Source: Synechococcus sp. WH 8101
GTDB taxonomy: Bacteria > Cyanobacteriota > Cyanobacteriia > PCC-6307 > Cyanobiaceae
NCBI RefSeq assembly: GCF_004209775.1
Contig: NZ_CP035914.1
Coordinates: 1,364,001 to 1,428,000, forward strand
Length of the DNA stretch: 64,000 nt
Reading direction: 5' to 3'
The position numbers and the translations under genes were made by a program. The first letter of the stretch is position 1; each line of letters starts with the position of its first letter. Shown piece after piece: positions 1 through 9,174 of this stretch. The notes under the pieces are model-generated. The model had not been told where the DNA came from and made no database searches. It saw only the letters and a list, made by a program, of their open reading frames with translations.

Positions 1-838
1 GTTCATGGGTGGTGATGGCAGCGGGCGGGATGCCGAAGCTGCGGATCCAGTCGTGCAACACCAGGGCCAGCGCGTCGTATTGCGCCTCGGTGTAACCGCT
101 GTGGCCCGGGTTGTTGTGCTGACCGTCCTCCGGCGTTTCCAAGCTGAGATGCAGGGCGAAGTTGTTCACCGATCCCTGGAAGTTCGGGTTGGTGGCCGCC
201 CATTCCCCCAGAAAAGCGGAATATCCCGCTCCAAAGGCCCGTTTGAGCGGATCCACCACATCCACCACCGTGCCATCGAGGCCGATCAGGGTGTGATAAC
301 TCACCTGATCCTCATCGCGGGGATGGGGCGTGCGGAAGGTGTTGAGGGCGGAGGAGAGTGAATAAACGGTTTCATGCAGCACCACCACCCGGGGGCTGGG
401 ATTGAGGTTGCGGCCCCAAGGGTCGCGGCGGTAACGGTCGCCGAAGTTGGTCGGATCGATGGCGATTCTCTGACGGCGACCAGGCAGCTGGCGGCGTTCC
501 TGCAGGAGGCGCTGGCGCAGCTTCGGGTCGATGCCGCTGCATTGCTGCGCCAGGGGCGAGGACCAGGCGACGGCCCGCGGCTGCTTCGGTGGGGGTTGAT
601 CCGGTTGCGCCTGCTCCGGCCGCCCCTGCTCCGTCACCTCCTCCAATAGGTCCAGCAGGGAAGGGCGACGCTGCTCTGCGCCCGTCTTGGGGTCCTCGGC
701 GCTGAGCCAGAGGGCTCCCATCAGGCCAATCGCCACTGCCGAGCCGACCACGGGCAACCAGCGCCACGGATCGCGCCCCCCAGCGCCCCAGCCGGCACGC
801 CAGCGACTCCACAGCCTGGTCAGATGATCTGGAACCAT
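1..838 (-). CDS. N-acetylmuramoyl-L-alanine amidase (Amidase_2 fold), membrane-anchored, 3' end cut by window edge
   Basis: The frame is open from an ATG at 838 to the left edge, so about 279 residues are visible and the C-terminus is missing. Residues about 17-38 form one hydrophobic segment, so the protein is probably anchored in the inner membrane or exported. A proline- and glutamine-rich linker follows. The catalytic domain then shows VVVLHETVYS (first zinc-binding His), a central SYHTLIGLDGTVVDVV stretch, NPGHSGYT and ITTHE, the layout of AmpD/PGRP-type Zn amidases that cleave the MurNAc-L-Ala bond of peptidoglycan. Its start overlaps the end of the M61 peptidase gene by 19 bp, so the two are probably co-transcribed. 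The family call is by recognition; the exact substrate (wall or recycled muropeptide) cannot be told. Confidence 0.88.
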   Translation of the reverse strand, partial: MVPDHLTRLWSRWRAGWGAGGRDPWRWLPVVGSAVAIGLMGALWLSAEDPKTGAEQRRPSLLDLLEEVTEQGRPEQAQPDQPPPKQPRAVAWSSPLAQQCSGIDPKLRQRLLQERRQLPGRRQRIAIDPTNFGDRYRRDPWGRNLNPSPRVVVLHETVYSLSSALNTFRTPHPRDEDQVSYHTLIGLDGTVVDVVDPLKRAFGAGYSAFLGEWAATNPNFQGSVNNFALHLSLETPEDGQHNNPGHSGYTEAQYDALALVLHDWIRSFGIPPAAITTHE

Positions 839-2526
839 GCGTCGCGGAGTGCGCAGGCGGAGGGGGACGCCTCAGGATCACAACGGAGGTGCCAATGGTC
901 CAGGGTCGGTTCCGCTTTGATCAGGGTTGCTGTGGCCAAAACGCCGCGACGCGCCAGCACAATCGGCACCGCATCATCGCCGCGCAGAAGCTGCGGCCAC
1001 TGCTCGAGAGTGCGCAGCCGGCGACCGCGCACCGCCACCAATTCGTCGCCCGGCACCAGGCCGGCCCCATGGCCGGGGCTTTGGCGACGCACCCGTTCCA
1101 CCACCACCATCTCGCGGTCCTGCCGCAGCTGCAGCCCGGTGTCGTCCTGGTCTGACCGCACTGGCTCCAGACGCAGGCCGATGGCCCTGACGCAGGCCTC
1201 GATCGGCAAGGTGCCCCGATCCTCCAACCAACCGGGCAGTGATGCGGCGAGCTGGGGTGAGACCCGGGCGATCTGGGCCTGGATGTCGGCGCGGCCGTAA
1301 CCGCGACCGCTCCGGCCGAACCGGCGCCAGAGATCGCGCAGCACCTGGGCCAGGCTGGCCTCCGCCTGACGCAATTGCACATCGAGGCAGAAGGCGAGGG
1401 CGGCGCCAAGCAGGTAGTAACTGATCTGGCTGTCGGCAGCGGCCGGTGTTCGTTTGTAGAGGCGCACCCAGGCCTCGCGGGAACTGTCCGCCAGGCTCTG
1501 CACCTGCAAGCCGGGACTGAGCAACACCCGGGAGAGATCCCTCCCCAGATCCTTCAGCAGCTGATCGCGATCGGAACGGCCCGCCAGCAGGGGCAGGGCC
1601 AGGTCGTAATAGCTGGTGACGCCTTCGGCGAACCACAACCCATCGGAGAGCACCGCAGCGCCGTGGTCATAGGGCACGTACTCCTTCGGGCGCAGGCGTC
1701 GCACATTCCACTGGTGCAGATATTCATGCCCCACCAGCTGAAGCAGCTCGTGATACCCACTTTCGGACGCCAGGGCCGACCAGGAGAACTGGAGCACGGC
1801 GCCATGATCGTGTTCCAGACCGCCGTAGCCCTGCTCCAGCATCTGAATCACCAGCTGATAGCGATCACGGGCCGCCGGGGGCTCAGCCATGAGGCGACAG
1901 GTGGCGGTGCAGACGGCCTCAATGTCGGCCAGAAGGGTGGTGGGCCAACCCTGGGGCGGGGCGCCGATCAGCACCAGCTCATGACGGCACCCCTCCACCT
2001 CGAAGGTCTGGGCCGAAACGTCACCGGCATGCACCGGGCTATCCACCAACGCATCAAAATGCTCAGCGCAATATCGACCCGACTCCAGCGGCAAGGGCAC
2101 ATGGGCTTGCCATTCGGCAGGCAACTGCAGCTCCAGCCGGTGTTCGCTCCAGCGCTCCCCCTCCACCAGCATCGCCACGGCCGAGAGGCAAAGAGAGGCG
2201 AAGTCGGGATCGAGATAGCAGGTGCGCACCGTGAGCTGTCGCGCCTCCAGTTGATAAGTCAGATGGAGCGGCGAGCCCGGTTCGACGGTGGCGGTCCACC
2301 GCGACGGGGAGCAGCGCTGCGGCGTCAGGACGTGATCGCCCTGGCGCAGGCAAAGCGAATGCAGGTGCTGCACCGGATCGCGCACCGTGTAAGAGCCCGG
2401 CGTCCAGATCGGCAGTTGCCATTGGGCCCGGGCATGGCGCGGCATCCAGCTCTGCTCAACACGCAGGGTCTGGGAGGCGGCATCCCGTAGATCGAGCCGG
2501 AGTGTGACGGCAGGTGCGGCAGACAA
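820..2526 (-). CDS. M61-family metallopeptidase with C-terminal PDZ domain
   Basis: The 568-residue protein has the M61 (glycyl-aminopeptidase-like) layout. An N-terminal beta-sandwich includes LPIWTPGSYTVRD (about 38-50). The gluzincin catalytic domain carries GGLEH (about 235) and the zinc motif HEYLHQWNVRRLRP (267-280), with the third ligand expected in FAEGVTSYY (Glu about 301). A PDZ domain lies at about 470-540 (GAGLVPGDELVAV). The start is TTG at 2526, four bases after the stop of the DUF1257 gene; no ATG lies near a sensible N-terminus. No signal peptide is visible, so a cytoplasmic location is likely. It sits in a leftward three-gene cluster with the DUF1257 protein upstream and the amidase downstream. 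The biological substrate of cyanobacterial M61 enzymes is not known to me. Confidence 0.93.
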   Translation of the reverse strand: MSAAPAVTLRLDLRDAASQTLRVEQSWMPRHARAQWQLPIWTPGSYTVRDPVQHLHSLCLRQGDHVLTPQRCSPSRWTATVEPGSPLHLTYQLEARQLTVRTCYLDPDFASLCLSAVAMLVEGERWSEHRLELQLPAEWQAHVPLPLESGRYCAEHFDALVDSPVHAGDVSAQTFEVEGCRHELVLIGAPPQGWPTTLLADIEAVCTATCRLMAEPPAARDRYQLVIQMLEQGYGGLEHDHGAVLQFSWSALASESGYHELLQLVGHEYLHQWNVRRLRPKEYVPYDHGAAVLSDGLWFAEGVTSYYDLALPLLAGRSDRDQLLKDLGRDLSRVLLSPGLQVQSLADSSREAWVRLYKRTPAAADSQISYYLLGAALAFCLDVQLRQAEASLAQVLRDLWRRFGRSGRGYGRADIQAQIARVSPQLAASLPGWLEDRGTLPIEACVRAIGLRLEPVRSDQDDTGLQLRQDREMVVVERVRRQSPGHGAGLVPGDELVAVRGRRLRTLEQWPQLLRGDDAVPIVLARRGVLATATLIKAEPTLDHWHLRCDPEASPSACALRDAWFQII

Positions 2527-2530
2527 GGCT

Positions 2531-2866
2531 TCAGTCGACGCTGACGACAGCGCGAGCGTCCAAGCTGCTCAAGGCCTGAATCAAGGCGTAACGCCGCAGG
2601 ATCTTCCGCAGCCGCAGCTGGGTCGCGGCACTCCACACCTGTCGCTGCAGGTCAGTGACAAGGTCGAGAGGCTGCTCCGGCGCCGGGCGTCGCCAGGCGA
2701 AACAGACCCGACCGTGGCGAGACGCGACGAGATCAACGGGCAGGACGCCGGAGGCGAGCGTGGCCACCGTGCCGTTTCGGCTGACGCTGTAGCCCTCAGC
2801 CTCCAACGCTGCCGCCAGACCCTCGAGGTCGGTGAGCACGGTGGGCAGGATGGAGAGATGGGACAT
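2531..2866 (-). CDS. DUF1257 / Ycf35-like protein
   Basis: This 111-residue protein begins MSHLSILPTVLTDLEGL, the typical opening of the DUF1257 (Ycf35) family found in cyanobacteria and some plastids, and keeps the family's pattern LAAALEAEGY...DLV. It is more divergent than the canonical Ycf35 protein. Function is unknown. Its ATG (2866-2864) overlaps base for base with the divergently transcribed purN start (2865), so either the two share a minimal promoter region or one of the starts lies further in. It is the first gene of the leftward cluster with the M61 peptidase and amidase. Confidence 0.8.
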   Translation of the reverse strand: MSHLSILPTVLTDLEGLAAALEAEGYSVSRNGTVATLASGVLPVDLVASRHGRVCFAWRRPAPEQPLDLVTDLQRQVWSAATQLRLRKILRRYALIQALSSLDARAVVSVD

Positions 2867-3557
2867 GAACCAAATGCCCGCTTTTTCGAACCTTAGCCAG
2901 GCTGCGCAACCCGGGGATCAGGCTTCGACCTCTCTGCTGGTGCCGGCGATCGACAGCTGGCCCCAGTTCGATCCGCCCTTGCGCCTCGGGGTGATGGCCT
3001 CAGGCGAGGGAACCAATCTCGAGGCCCTGGCCCAGGCCTGCAGGGATGGGCTGCTGCAGGCCCGGCTGCTGCGCCTGGTGGTGAACAAGGCCAATTGCGG
3101 CGCACTGGCGCGGGCCGATCGGCTCGGCATTCCCTGGGTGCTGCACGACCACCGTCGCTTCGAGACGCGAGAGGATCTTGATCGCGCCCTGGTGGCGAGC
3201 TTCCAGGCCGATGCGGTGGAAGCGGTGGTGATGGCGGGATGGATGCGCATCGTCACCAAGGTGCTGATCGAGGCCTTCCCGCAACGGCTGATCAACCTGC
3301 ATCCGTCCCTGCTGCCCAGTTTCCGGGGCCTCGATGCGGTGGGACAGGCCCTGGGTGCCGGTGTGCCGATCAGTGGCTGCTCCGCCCACCTGGTCTGTGA
3401 AGACGTGGATTCCGGTCCGCTGCTGGCCCAGGCCGCCGTCCCGGTGCTTCCCGGCGACGATCCAGCCAGGCTCGCGGCGCGGATCCGGGTGCAGGAGCAT
3501 CGGCTCCTGCCCTGGGCCGTGGCGCTCGCCGCGAAGCGTTGGCGCGCTCAGGGGTAG
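2865..3557 (+). CDS. purN: phosphoribosylglycinamide formyltransferase (GART, purine synthesis)
   Basis: PurN transfers a formyl group from 10-formyl-THF to GAR in de novo purine synthesis. The conserved domain starts at about residue 40 with LRLGVMASGEGTNLEAL. It continues through the catalytic INLHPSLLPSFRG (Asn and His) and HLVCEDVDSGPLL (catalytic Asp). The protein is 230 residues, about 30 longer at the N-terminus than a minimal PurN; that leader has no recognisable domain. The start at 2865 has GGAG about 8-9 bases upstream, but a GTG nearer the domain (about 2946) is possible. The 3' end overlaps the convergent argC stop by 10 bp. Confidence 0.95.
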   Translation: MNQMPAFSNLSQAAQPGDQASTSLLVPAIDSWPQFDPPLRLGVMASGEGTNLEALAQACRDGLLQARLLRLVVNKANCGALARADRLGIPWVLHDHRRFETREDLDRALVASFQADAVEAVVMAGWMRIVTKVLIEAFPQRLINLHPSLLPSFRGLDAVGQALGAGVPISGCSAHLVCEDVDSGPLLAQAAVPVLPGDDPARLAARIRVQEHRLLPWAVALAAKRWRAQG

Positions 3558-4642
3558 AAGGGTGCCAAGGGCAGTCCGGTGGCCACCGGCAGACCCGCCA
3601 TCAGATTGAGGCACTGCACCCCCTGACCGGCTTGCCCCTTGATCAGGTTGTCGACAGCACTCATCAGCACCAGGCGGCTGTTGCGCTGATCCACCTGAAC
3701 CGACAGGAGGGAGAGATTGGTGTGGCGCACCCACTTTGTTGCGGGGTAGGTACCCACCGGAAGCACCCGGATGAAGGGGTGATGGCGATAAAAGGCCTCC
3801 AGCACGGTGGTGCAGTCTTCAGCGGTGAGGCCGGGGTCGCGCAGGCGGCCATACACGGTGGCCAGCAAACCGCGCACCATCGGCACCAGGTGGGGCGTGA
3901 ACTGCAGCTGAATCCCACAACCGGCGGCCTGGCTGGCGAGCTGTTCGATTTCGGATGTGTGGCGATGGCCGATCACGCCATAGGGCGCGATCGACTCCGA
4001 CGCCTCCGAGAGCAGCAGGTTCTCCTTAGCGGCCCGACCACCACCGGAGGTGCCGGTTTTGGCATCGATGATCAGCCCTTCGGTTTCAATCAGGCCCTGC
4101 TTGAGGAAGGGAAGTAGGGGCAACAGGCTGGCGGTGGGAAAACAACCGGGCGCGGCCACAAGCGACGCTGTGGCGATCGCCGGCCCGTTCCATTCCGGCA
4201 ATCCATACACGGCCTGTTCGCAGAGATCGGAATCCTGACGCTGGCGCTGGGACGCCTCCTGTACATACACCTGACTCCATTGGTCCAGTGAGCGATAGCG
4301 GTAGTCAGCGGAGAGATCCACCACCCGAACACTTCGCTCCAGCAGGGCCGGCACCAGATCACTGGCCAGACCGTTGGGAAGACTCAGAACGGCGAAGTCA
4401 GCCTGCTCGGCGATCCGATCCGGATCGGGCTTCTCAACGATCGGGTCATCTGCCAGGGGAAGAAAGGAACACAGTTCACTCCAGCGTTGGCCCGCGCTGC
4501 GTTCACCACCGAGAAAGGTGACCACCAGGCCAGGATGGTTCTGCAGCAAGCGAAGCGTCTGCAGACCGCCGTATCCGGACGCCCCGATCACAGCAACCCT
4601 GCCAACGGGCGTGTCGGGAAGGGCGGGGGAAACGCTCTGCAT
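3548..4642 (-). CDS. argC: N-acetyl-gamma-glutamyl-phosphate reductase
   Basis: ArgC carries out the third step of arginine biosynthesis, NADPH-dependent reduction of N-acetylglutamyl-5-phosphate. Visible marks are the N-terminal Rossmann motif [18 protein letters not shown], the catalytic cysteine in [13 protein letters not shown] and the histidine region [15 protein letters not shown] place the start at the ATG at 4642 ([10 protein letters not shown]), giving 364 residues, close to the family length; the frame stays open upstream to 4750 but that extension looks non-conserved. The gene diverges from ribBA with only about 40 bp between starts and converges on purN with overlapping ends. Confidence 0.95.
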   Translation of the reverse strand: MQSVSPALPDTPVGRVAVIGASGYGGLQTLRLLQNHPGLVVTFLGGERSAGQRWSELCSFLPLADDPIVEKPDPDRIAEQADFAVLSLPNGLASDLVPALLERSVRVVDLSADYRYRSLDQWSQVYVQEASQRQRQDSDLCEQAVYGLPEWNGPAIATASLVAAPGCFPTASLLPLLPFLKQGLIETEGLIIDAKTGTSGGGRAAKENLLLSEASESIAPYGVIGHRHTSEIEQLASQAAGCGIQLQFTPHLVPMVRGLLATVYGRLRDPGLTAEDCTTVLEAFYRHHPFIRVLPVGTYPATKWVRHTNLSLLSVQVDQRNSRLVLMSAVDNLIKGQAGQGVQCLNLMAGLPVATGLPLAPFYP

Positions 4643-4682
4643 GAGCCGGTCTGGACGCCGGCTGATCGTAACGGTGTCGATA

Positions 4683-6341
4683 ATGACAAGAGCGCGAACA
4701 ACAGCCATTTCCTTCGATTCGATTTCCGATGCCCTGGCGGCGATCCGCAACGGAGAGTGTGTCGTTGTTGTCGATGACGAACGTCGGGAGAACGAAGGCG
4801 ATCTGATCTGTGCCGCCCAGTTCGCCTCACCGGATCAGATCAATTTCATGGCCACCCATGCCCGGGGGTTGATCTGCCTGGCCATGGAGGGGGAACGCCT
4901 GGATGCCCTCGATCTGCCCTTGATGGTGGACCGCAACACCGATGCCAATCAGACCGCTTTCACGGTGAGCATCGATGCCGGCCCGGAGCATGGCGTGAGC
5001 ACGGGCATTTCCGCCGACGACCGCTCACGCACCATTCAGGTCGCCCTGCGTCCGGATGCGCGCCCGGCCGATCTGCGCCGCCCCGGCCACATCTTTCCCC
5101 TGCGCGCACGCCAGGGCGGGGTGCTCAAACGGGCAGGGCATACCGAAGCCGCGGTGGATCTTGCCCAGTTGGCAGGCCTCATCCCCGCCGGAGTGATCTG
5201 CGAAATCCAAAACGCCGATGGCTCGATGGCGCGGCTTCCGGAACTACGGGACTACGCCCGTCAATGGAACCTGCGCCTGATCAGCATTGCCGACCTGATC
5301 CGCTATCGCCTCAACAACGAGCGTTTCGTGCGTCGCCAGGCCCAGGCCACCCTGCCGAGCCTGTTCGGCAGCTTCCAGGCGATCGGCTATCGCAACGAAC
5401 TCGATGGCAGTGAACATGTGGCGATCATCAAGGGGGATCCGCAACAGCTGCAGGAACCGGTGTTGGTGCGGATGCACTCCGAATGCCTCACCGGCGATGC
5501 CTTTGGCTCCTTGCGCTGCGACTGCAGACCCCAGCTGGAATCAGCCCTGGCCCGCATCGAAGCCGAAGGCGAAGGGGTGGTGGTGTATCTGCGTCAGGAA
5601 GGTCGTGGCATCGGCCTGATCAACAAACTGAAGGCCTACAGCCTTCAAGATGGCGGGCTCGACACGGTGGAAGCGAACGAAAAGCTGGGCTTTCCGGCGG
5701 ATCTGCGCAACTACGGCGTCGGTGCCCAGATCCTCAGCGACCTGGGCATCCACCGCCTGCGCCTGCTCACCAACAATCCGCGCAAGATCGCCGGCCTCGA
5801 TGGTTACGGACTCGAGGTGGTGGAGCGGGTTCCCCTGGTGATCGAACCCGGTGACCACAACGCCGACTACCTCGCCGTCAAACGCGACAAGCTCGGCCAT
5901 TGGATCCACGAAGTCTCCACGGTGATCTGTTGGGACGGCACCCTGCCGGCGGACGCCCTGCCGCAGCCCCTGGCCATGGCCTCGGAGGCCGCTGCGCTCG
6001 AAGGATTGGTGCTGGTGCCCGTGCAATCGCCCCGACTGCTGGCCCTGTGGGAACGCCCCCAGTTCGCCTGGCGGCTGGCGGATGCCACCGCAGAAGCTGC
6101 GGGTGAGGGGGAGACCAACTCGACTGAACCCTTGGACAGCCGACTGAACCGCTTGCTGAGCGCCATGGCGTCCTGGCCGATCACGCGCCGGATCGGCCTC
6201 TATCGCACATCAAGGCCTGACCAACTGAACCACCCACCCCAGACCCTGGAGCGAGACGAACGGCTGCTGGAGCAGCTGCGGAACGGGACGCCGCCATTGC
6301 CGCTCGGCAGCAACGACGTCGCCCTGATCCAGTGGAGCTGA
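4683..6341 (+). CDS. ribBA: bifunctional 3,4-dihydroxy-2-butanone-4-phosphate synthase / GTP cyclohydrolase II
   Basis: RibBA makes both precursors of the riboflavin ring. Residues about 10-210 are the RibB domain ([11 protein letters not shown] at 31-41, HTEAAVDL). Residues about 215-415 are RibA, with the zinc cysteines in [16 protein letters not shown] (C268, C279, C281) and [11 protein letters not shown]. The 552-residue protein carries a further tail of about 135 residues after the GTP cyclohydrolase domain, with no motif I recognise. The start is the ATG at 4683 (MTRARTT); the frame is open further upstream over the argC start, but conservation begins just after this ATG. A short inverted repeat overlaps the stop codon. 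Confidence 0.96.
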   Translation: MTRARTTAISFDSISDALAAIRNGECVVVVDDERRENEGDLICAAQFASPDQINFMATHARGLICLAMEGERLDALDLPLMVDRNTDANQTAFTVSIDAGPEHGVSTGISADDRSRTIQVALRPDARPADLRRPGHIFPLRARQGGVLKRAGHTEAAVDLAQLAGLIPAGVICEIQNADGSMARLPELRDYARQWNLRLISIADLIRYRLNNERFVRRQAQATLPSLFGSFQAIGYRNELDGSEHVAIIKGDPQQLQEPVLVRMHSECLTGDAFGSLRCDCRPQLESALARIEAEGEGVVVYLRQEGRGIGLINKLKAYSLQDGGLDTVEANEKLGFPADLRNYGVGAQILSDLGIHRLRLLTNNPRKIAGLDGYGLEVVERVPLVIEPGDHNADYLAVKRDKLGHWIHEVSTVICWDGTLPADALPQPLAMASEAAALEGLVLVPVQSPRLLALWERPQFAWRLADATAEAAGEGETNSTEPLDSRLNRLLSAMASWPITRRIGLYRTSRPDQLNHPPQTLERDERLLEQLRNGTPPLPLGSNDVALIQWS

Positions 6342-6357
6342 CTGCTTAGCAGATCAG
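6338..6357. terminator. possible bidirectional hairpin between ribBA and the cyclophilin gene
   Basis: An inverted repeat CTGACTGC-TTA-GCAGATCAG (8 bp of stem with one bulged A) lies across both convergent stop codons. There is no T tract on either strand, so if it ends transcription it does so weakly; it could be chance. Confidence 0.3.
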
Positions 6358-6794
6358 TCTTCGACGTTCACCTTGGTGATCCGGGAGCCGTTCTTCAGAG
6401 CCAGCACCACCGCCATGTCACCGGTCTGACCGAAGACGGTGTGGACCCCATCGAGATGGGGCTGGGCCTCGTGGACGATGAAAAACTGGCTGCCACCGGT
6501 GTTCTTGCCGGCATGGGCCATCGAGAGAGCGCCGGGCACGTGCTTGCGACTGTTGATCTCACAGTCGATCGTGTAGCCAGGGCCACCGGTGCCGGGCATG
6601 CCCTTGGCACCTTCACGGGAGTTGGGGCAACCGCCCTGGGCCATGAAGCCGTCGATGACGCGATGGAAGGCAAGCCCGTCGTAAAAGCCATCGCGGGCCA
6701 GTTTGACGAAGTTGGCCACGGTGTTCGGAGCGTCGGCATCGAACATCTCCAGCCGGATCAGGCCGGCGTCCGTCTCCATCAGAACAGTCGTCAA
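6354..6794 (-). CDS. cyclophilin-type peptidyl-prolyl cis-trans isomerase
   Basis: This is a single-domain cyclophilin of about 146 residues. It shows [19 protein letters not shown] (catalytic Arg in FHRV), [15 protein letters not shown] and the GGSQFFI signature, followed by [14 protein letters not shown]. It catalyses proline isomerisation during folding; with no signal peptide it should be cytosolic. The start is uncertain. An in-frame TTG at 6794 gives a protein starting (L)[10 protein letters not shown], which matches my memory of picocyanobacterial homologues, while the nearest ATG is at 6779 and is only five codons shorter. The upstream gene mtnP is divergent. Confidence 0.92.
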   Translation of the reverse strand: MTTVLMETDAGLIRLEMFDADAPNTVANFVKLARDGFYDGLAFHRVIDGFMAQGGCPNSREGAKGMPGTGGPGYTIDCEINSRKHVPGALSMAHAGKNTGGSQFFIVHEAQPHLDGVHTVFGQTGDMAVVLALKNGSRITKVNVED

Positions 6795-6859
6795 GGGGTG
6801 AACTGCGCAAACGGTCAGCCTAAGCAGGCGATGATGGTTGTCGACGACAAGATCAGCCA

Positions 6860-7780
6860 ATGAACGCTTCGGCAGGGACGGCTCCCCTCGATGCGGCCCG
6901 GGTGGGAGTGATCGGTGGCAGCGGTCTCTATGCCATCGACGGGCTTACGGATGTGCAGGAGGTGGTGGTGGACACCCCCTTCGGCAGTCCCTCCGACCCC
7001 CTGCGGGTCGGGCGGCTCAACGGGGTGGATGTGGTGTTTCTGGCCCGCCATGGGCGCGGCCATCACCTGCTCCCGAGTGAAGTCCCCTATCGCGCCAACA
7101 TCTGGGCGCTGCGCTCCCTCAACGTGCGCTGGTTGGTCTCCGTCTCGGCGGTAGGCTCCCTGCGGGAACATCTGCGCCCCCGCGACATGGTGGTGCCCTC
7201 CCAGTTCATCGATCGAACGATGCAGCGGCCCCAGTCGTTCTTCGGAGAGGGTTGCGTCGCCCACGTCAGCCTGGCGGAACCCTTCTGCTCCCGCCTCAGC
7301 ACCCTGCTCGCCAACGCCGCCGAAGCGGAGATGCCAGCCGGGCACCACCTGCATCGGGGCGGCACCTACCTCTGCATGGAAGGGCCGGCATTCTCGACCC
7401 GAGCGGAAAGCGAGCTCTACCGCAACTGGGGCTGTGATGTGATCGGCATGACCAATCACACCGAAGCGCGACTGGCAAGGGAAGCGGAAATCGCCTACGC
7501 CTCCCTGAGCATGGTCACCGACTTCGATTGCTGGCACAACGACCACGACGCCGTGTCGGTGGAGATGGTGGTGGGCAATCTGCGCGCCAATGCGGTGGCC
7601 ACCGGCCCGATCCTCCACCAATTGATGGAGTCTCTGAAGCAGCAGCGGCCCGCCTCGGTGGCCCACACAGCCCTCAAGGACGCCCTGATGACGGCGCCCG
7701 AAGCCGTTCCCGCTGAAACAAGACAGCGCCTCGATCTGTTCACCGCCCCCTATTGGGGGCCAGTGAGCACCACCCGGTGA
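6860..7780 (+). CDS. mtnP: S-methyl-5'-thioadenosine phosphorylase
   Basis: MtnP splits methylthioadenosine into adenine and methylthioribose-1-phosphate in methionine salvage. The 306-residue protein has the purine nucleoside phosphorylase fold. It shows [16 protein letters not shown] at the N-terminus, [21 protein letters not shown] (phosphate/substrate region) and the specificity stretch [19 protein letters not shown] near residue 200. The N-terminal 15 residues are extra. The ATG at 6860 is the best start. It converges on murQ with a 13-bp gap. Confidence 0.94.
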   Translation: MNASAGTAPLDAARVGVIGGSGLYAIDGLTDVQEVVVDTPFGSPSDPLRVGRLNGVDVVFLARHGRGHHLLPSEVPYRANIWALRSLNVRWLVSVSAVGSLREHLRPRDMVVPSQFIDRTMQRPQSFFGEGCVAHVSLAEPFCSRLSTLLANAAEAEMPAGHHLHRGGTYLCMEGPAFSTRAESELYRNWGCDVIGMTNHTEARLAREAEIAYASLSMVTDFDCWHNDHDAVSVEMVVGNLRANAVATGPILHQLMESLKQQRPASVAHTALKDALMTAPEAVPAETRQRLDLFTAPYWGPVSTTR

Positions 7781-7793
7781 GCCGCAGCCCTAA

Positions 7794-8732
7794 CTAGGGC
7801 GACACCAGCGCCGCGCCGCACGACGCCAGGGCGGGCCGCAGTTGTTCGTTGTGCTCCCCCAGACAGGCTCGCGCCGGCTCCGCCTCCAGGCCCGTTGCGG
7901 CCATCAGCAAGGCGAGCTTCACCGAGCCTCCCGCTGCCTGCAGCAACCGCTCCCCATCCTCCCGGGGCACCCCCGCCAGATCGCGCAAGATCCGCAGGGC
8001 CCGGTCCACCAGCTTGCTGTTGCTAGCGGCCACATCCACCATCCGATTGCCATACACCTTGCCCAAGCGCACCATCACGCCGGTGGAGAGGATGTTTAGC
8101 GCCATTTTGGTGGCCGTCCCGGCTTTGAGCCGGGTCGAACCGGTGAGCAGTTCCGGCCCCGTGAGCAGACGGATGTCGATCGCGCAGGGCAGCGACGCCT
8201 GGGCGCTGGGGACGCAGGCCATGCCGATCGTGAGCGCGCCGAGGGAACCGGCGTAATCGAGCGCCCCATGCACATAGGGCGTGGTGCCGCCAGCAGCAAT
8301 GCCCACCACGCAATCGGCCGTGCCGACACCGCGATCACGCAGAGCCTCGGCTCCGGCATCGCGCTGGTCCTCCAAACCCTCCGAACTGCGCAGCAACGCT
8401 GGAGCACCACCGGCGAGCACACCCTGCACCAGCTCGGGCGGACTGCAGAACGTGGGGGGACATTCCGCCGCATCCAGCACCCCGAGCCGTCCGGACGTCC
8501 CGGCGCCCACATAGAACAAACGGCCACCCTGGCGCAGCCGATCAGCGATCTGATCAATCGCCTCGGCCAGGGCCGGGGCGGCGGCGGCCACCGCCTCCTG
8601 GGGGCGACGATCCTCCGTAACAAACAGATCCACCAGGTCTGCGGTGCAGAGGCGATCGAGGGCGTGACTGCGCGGATTGGCCTGCTCCGTCATCAGATGG
8701 CCCCGGTCTTCCGATGCTGGAATGTGAGTCAT
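7794..8732 (-). CDS. murQ: N-acetylmuramic acid 6-phosphate etherase
   Basis: MurQ cleaves the lactyl ether of MurNAc-6-P to give GlcNAc-6-P, part of peptidoglycan recycling. The SIS-domain phosphosugar site is clear: RLFYVGAGTSGRLGVLDAAECPPTF, then GIAAGGTTPYVHGAL, and KAGTATKMALNILSTGVMVRLGKV with VDVAASNSKL, all hallmark segments. It is 312 residues from ATG 8732; an internal ATG at 8693 (MTEQANPRSH) is an alternative start. It is the last gene of the leftward dnaK3-dnaJ-DUF3110-murQ run, starting 11 bp after the previous stop. No MurNAc kinase is in the window. Confidence 0.96.
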   Translation of the reverse strand: MTHIPASEDRGHLMTEQANPRSHALDRLCTADLVDLFVTEDRRPQEAVAAAAPALAEAIDQIADRLRQGGRLFYVGAGTSGRLGVLDAAECPPTFCSPPELVQGVLAGGAPALLRSSEGLEDQRDAGAEALRDRGVGTADCVVGIAAGGTTPYVHGALDYAGSLGALTIGMACVPSAQASLPCAIDIRLLTGPELLTGSTRLKAGTATKMALNILSTGVMVRLGKVYGNRMVDVAASNSKLVDRALRILRDLAGVPREDGERLLQAAGGSVKLALLMAATGLEAEPARACLGEHNEQLRPALASCGAALVSP

Positions 8733-8743
8733 CAGATAGCTCC

Positions 8744-9133
8744 TCAGAGCAGATTTTCAAGCTGTCGGCGAAACGCCTCCAGCTGGGCTGATTCATCAGA
8801 GGGCACAGCGGGTTCGGCGTCCTGCCAACCCGTCACATCCCGGTTGGCTGTGGGCGGCGACAACAACAGCCGCTCCTCATCGGTTTTGGGGACGAAACCA
8901 CTTTCCACAAACCGCGCCACATAGCCAGCCTCCCGGCAGAAGATCTCGATGTCGTCCCGCTCGATCGCCTCCAGGCTGGGCACCGGAAAATCCTGGGCCT
9001 CGAGCAGACCGGCATAGCGCTCCGCATCATCCCGGTTCTCGAACATCAACACCACGGTGGATCCCGCCAGTTCGAGCGAATGGATCCCTTCGCTTTCACC
9101 GCCGGCGTCGTAAAGCAGCACGTGAACGAGCAT
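8744..9133 (-). CDS. DUF3110-type conserved cyanobacterial protein
   Basis: This 129-residue protein starts MLVHVLLYDAGGESEGIHSL and reads as a small alpha/beta fold (FENRDDAERYAGLLEAQDFP, then SLEAIERDDIEIFC). That is the pattern of DUF3110 proteins, which are common in cyanobacteria and of unknown function. The second half is acidic and probably disordered. The ATG at 9133 is preferred over upstream in-frame codons because homology begins there. It lies 41 bp after dnaJ and 11 bp before murQ in the same operon-like run, so a role linked to chaperones is possible but not shown. Confidence 0.8.
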   Translation of the reverse strand: MLVHVLLYDAGGESEGIHSLELAGSTVVLMFENRDDAERYAGLLEAQDFPVPSLEAIERDDIEIFCREAGYVARFVESGFVPKTDEERLLLSPPTANRDVTGWQDAEPAVPSDESAQLEAFRRQLENLL

Positions 9134-9174
9134 GGCTGTTGGCAAAGCGCAGGCAGTTTGGCACCGGCCCGCGC

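Noticed and set aside
7787-7800. Hairpin GCCCT-AACT-AGGGC between mtnP and murQ
   Set aside because: Five base pairs and no T tract; it is too weak to call a terminator.
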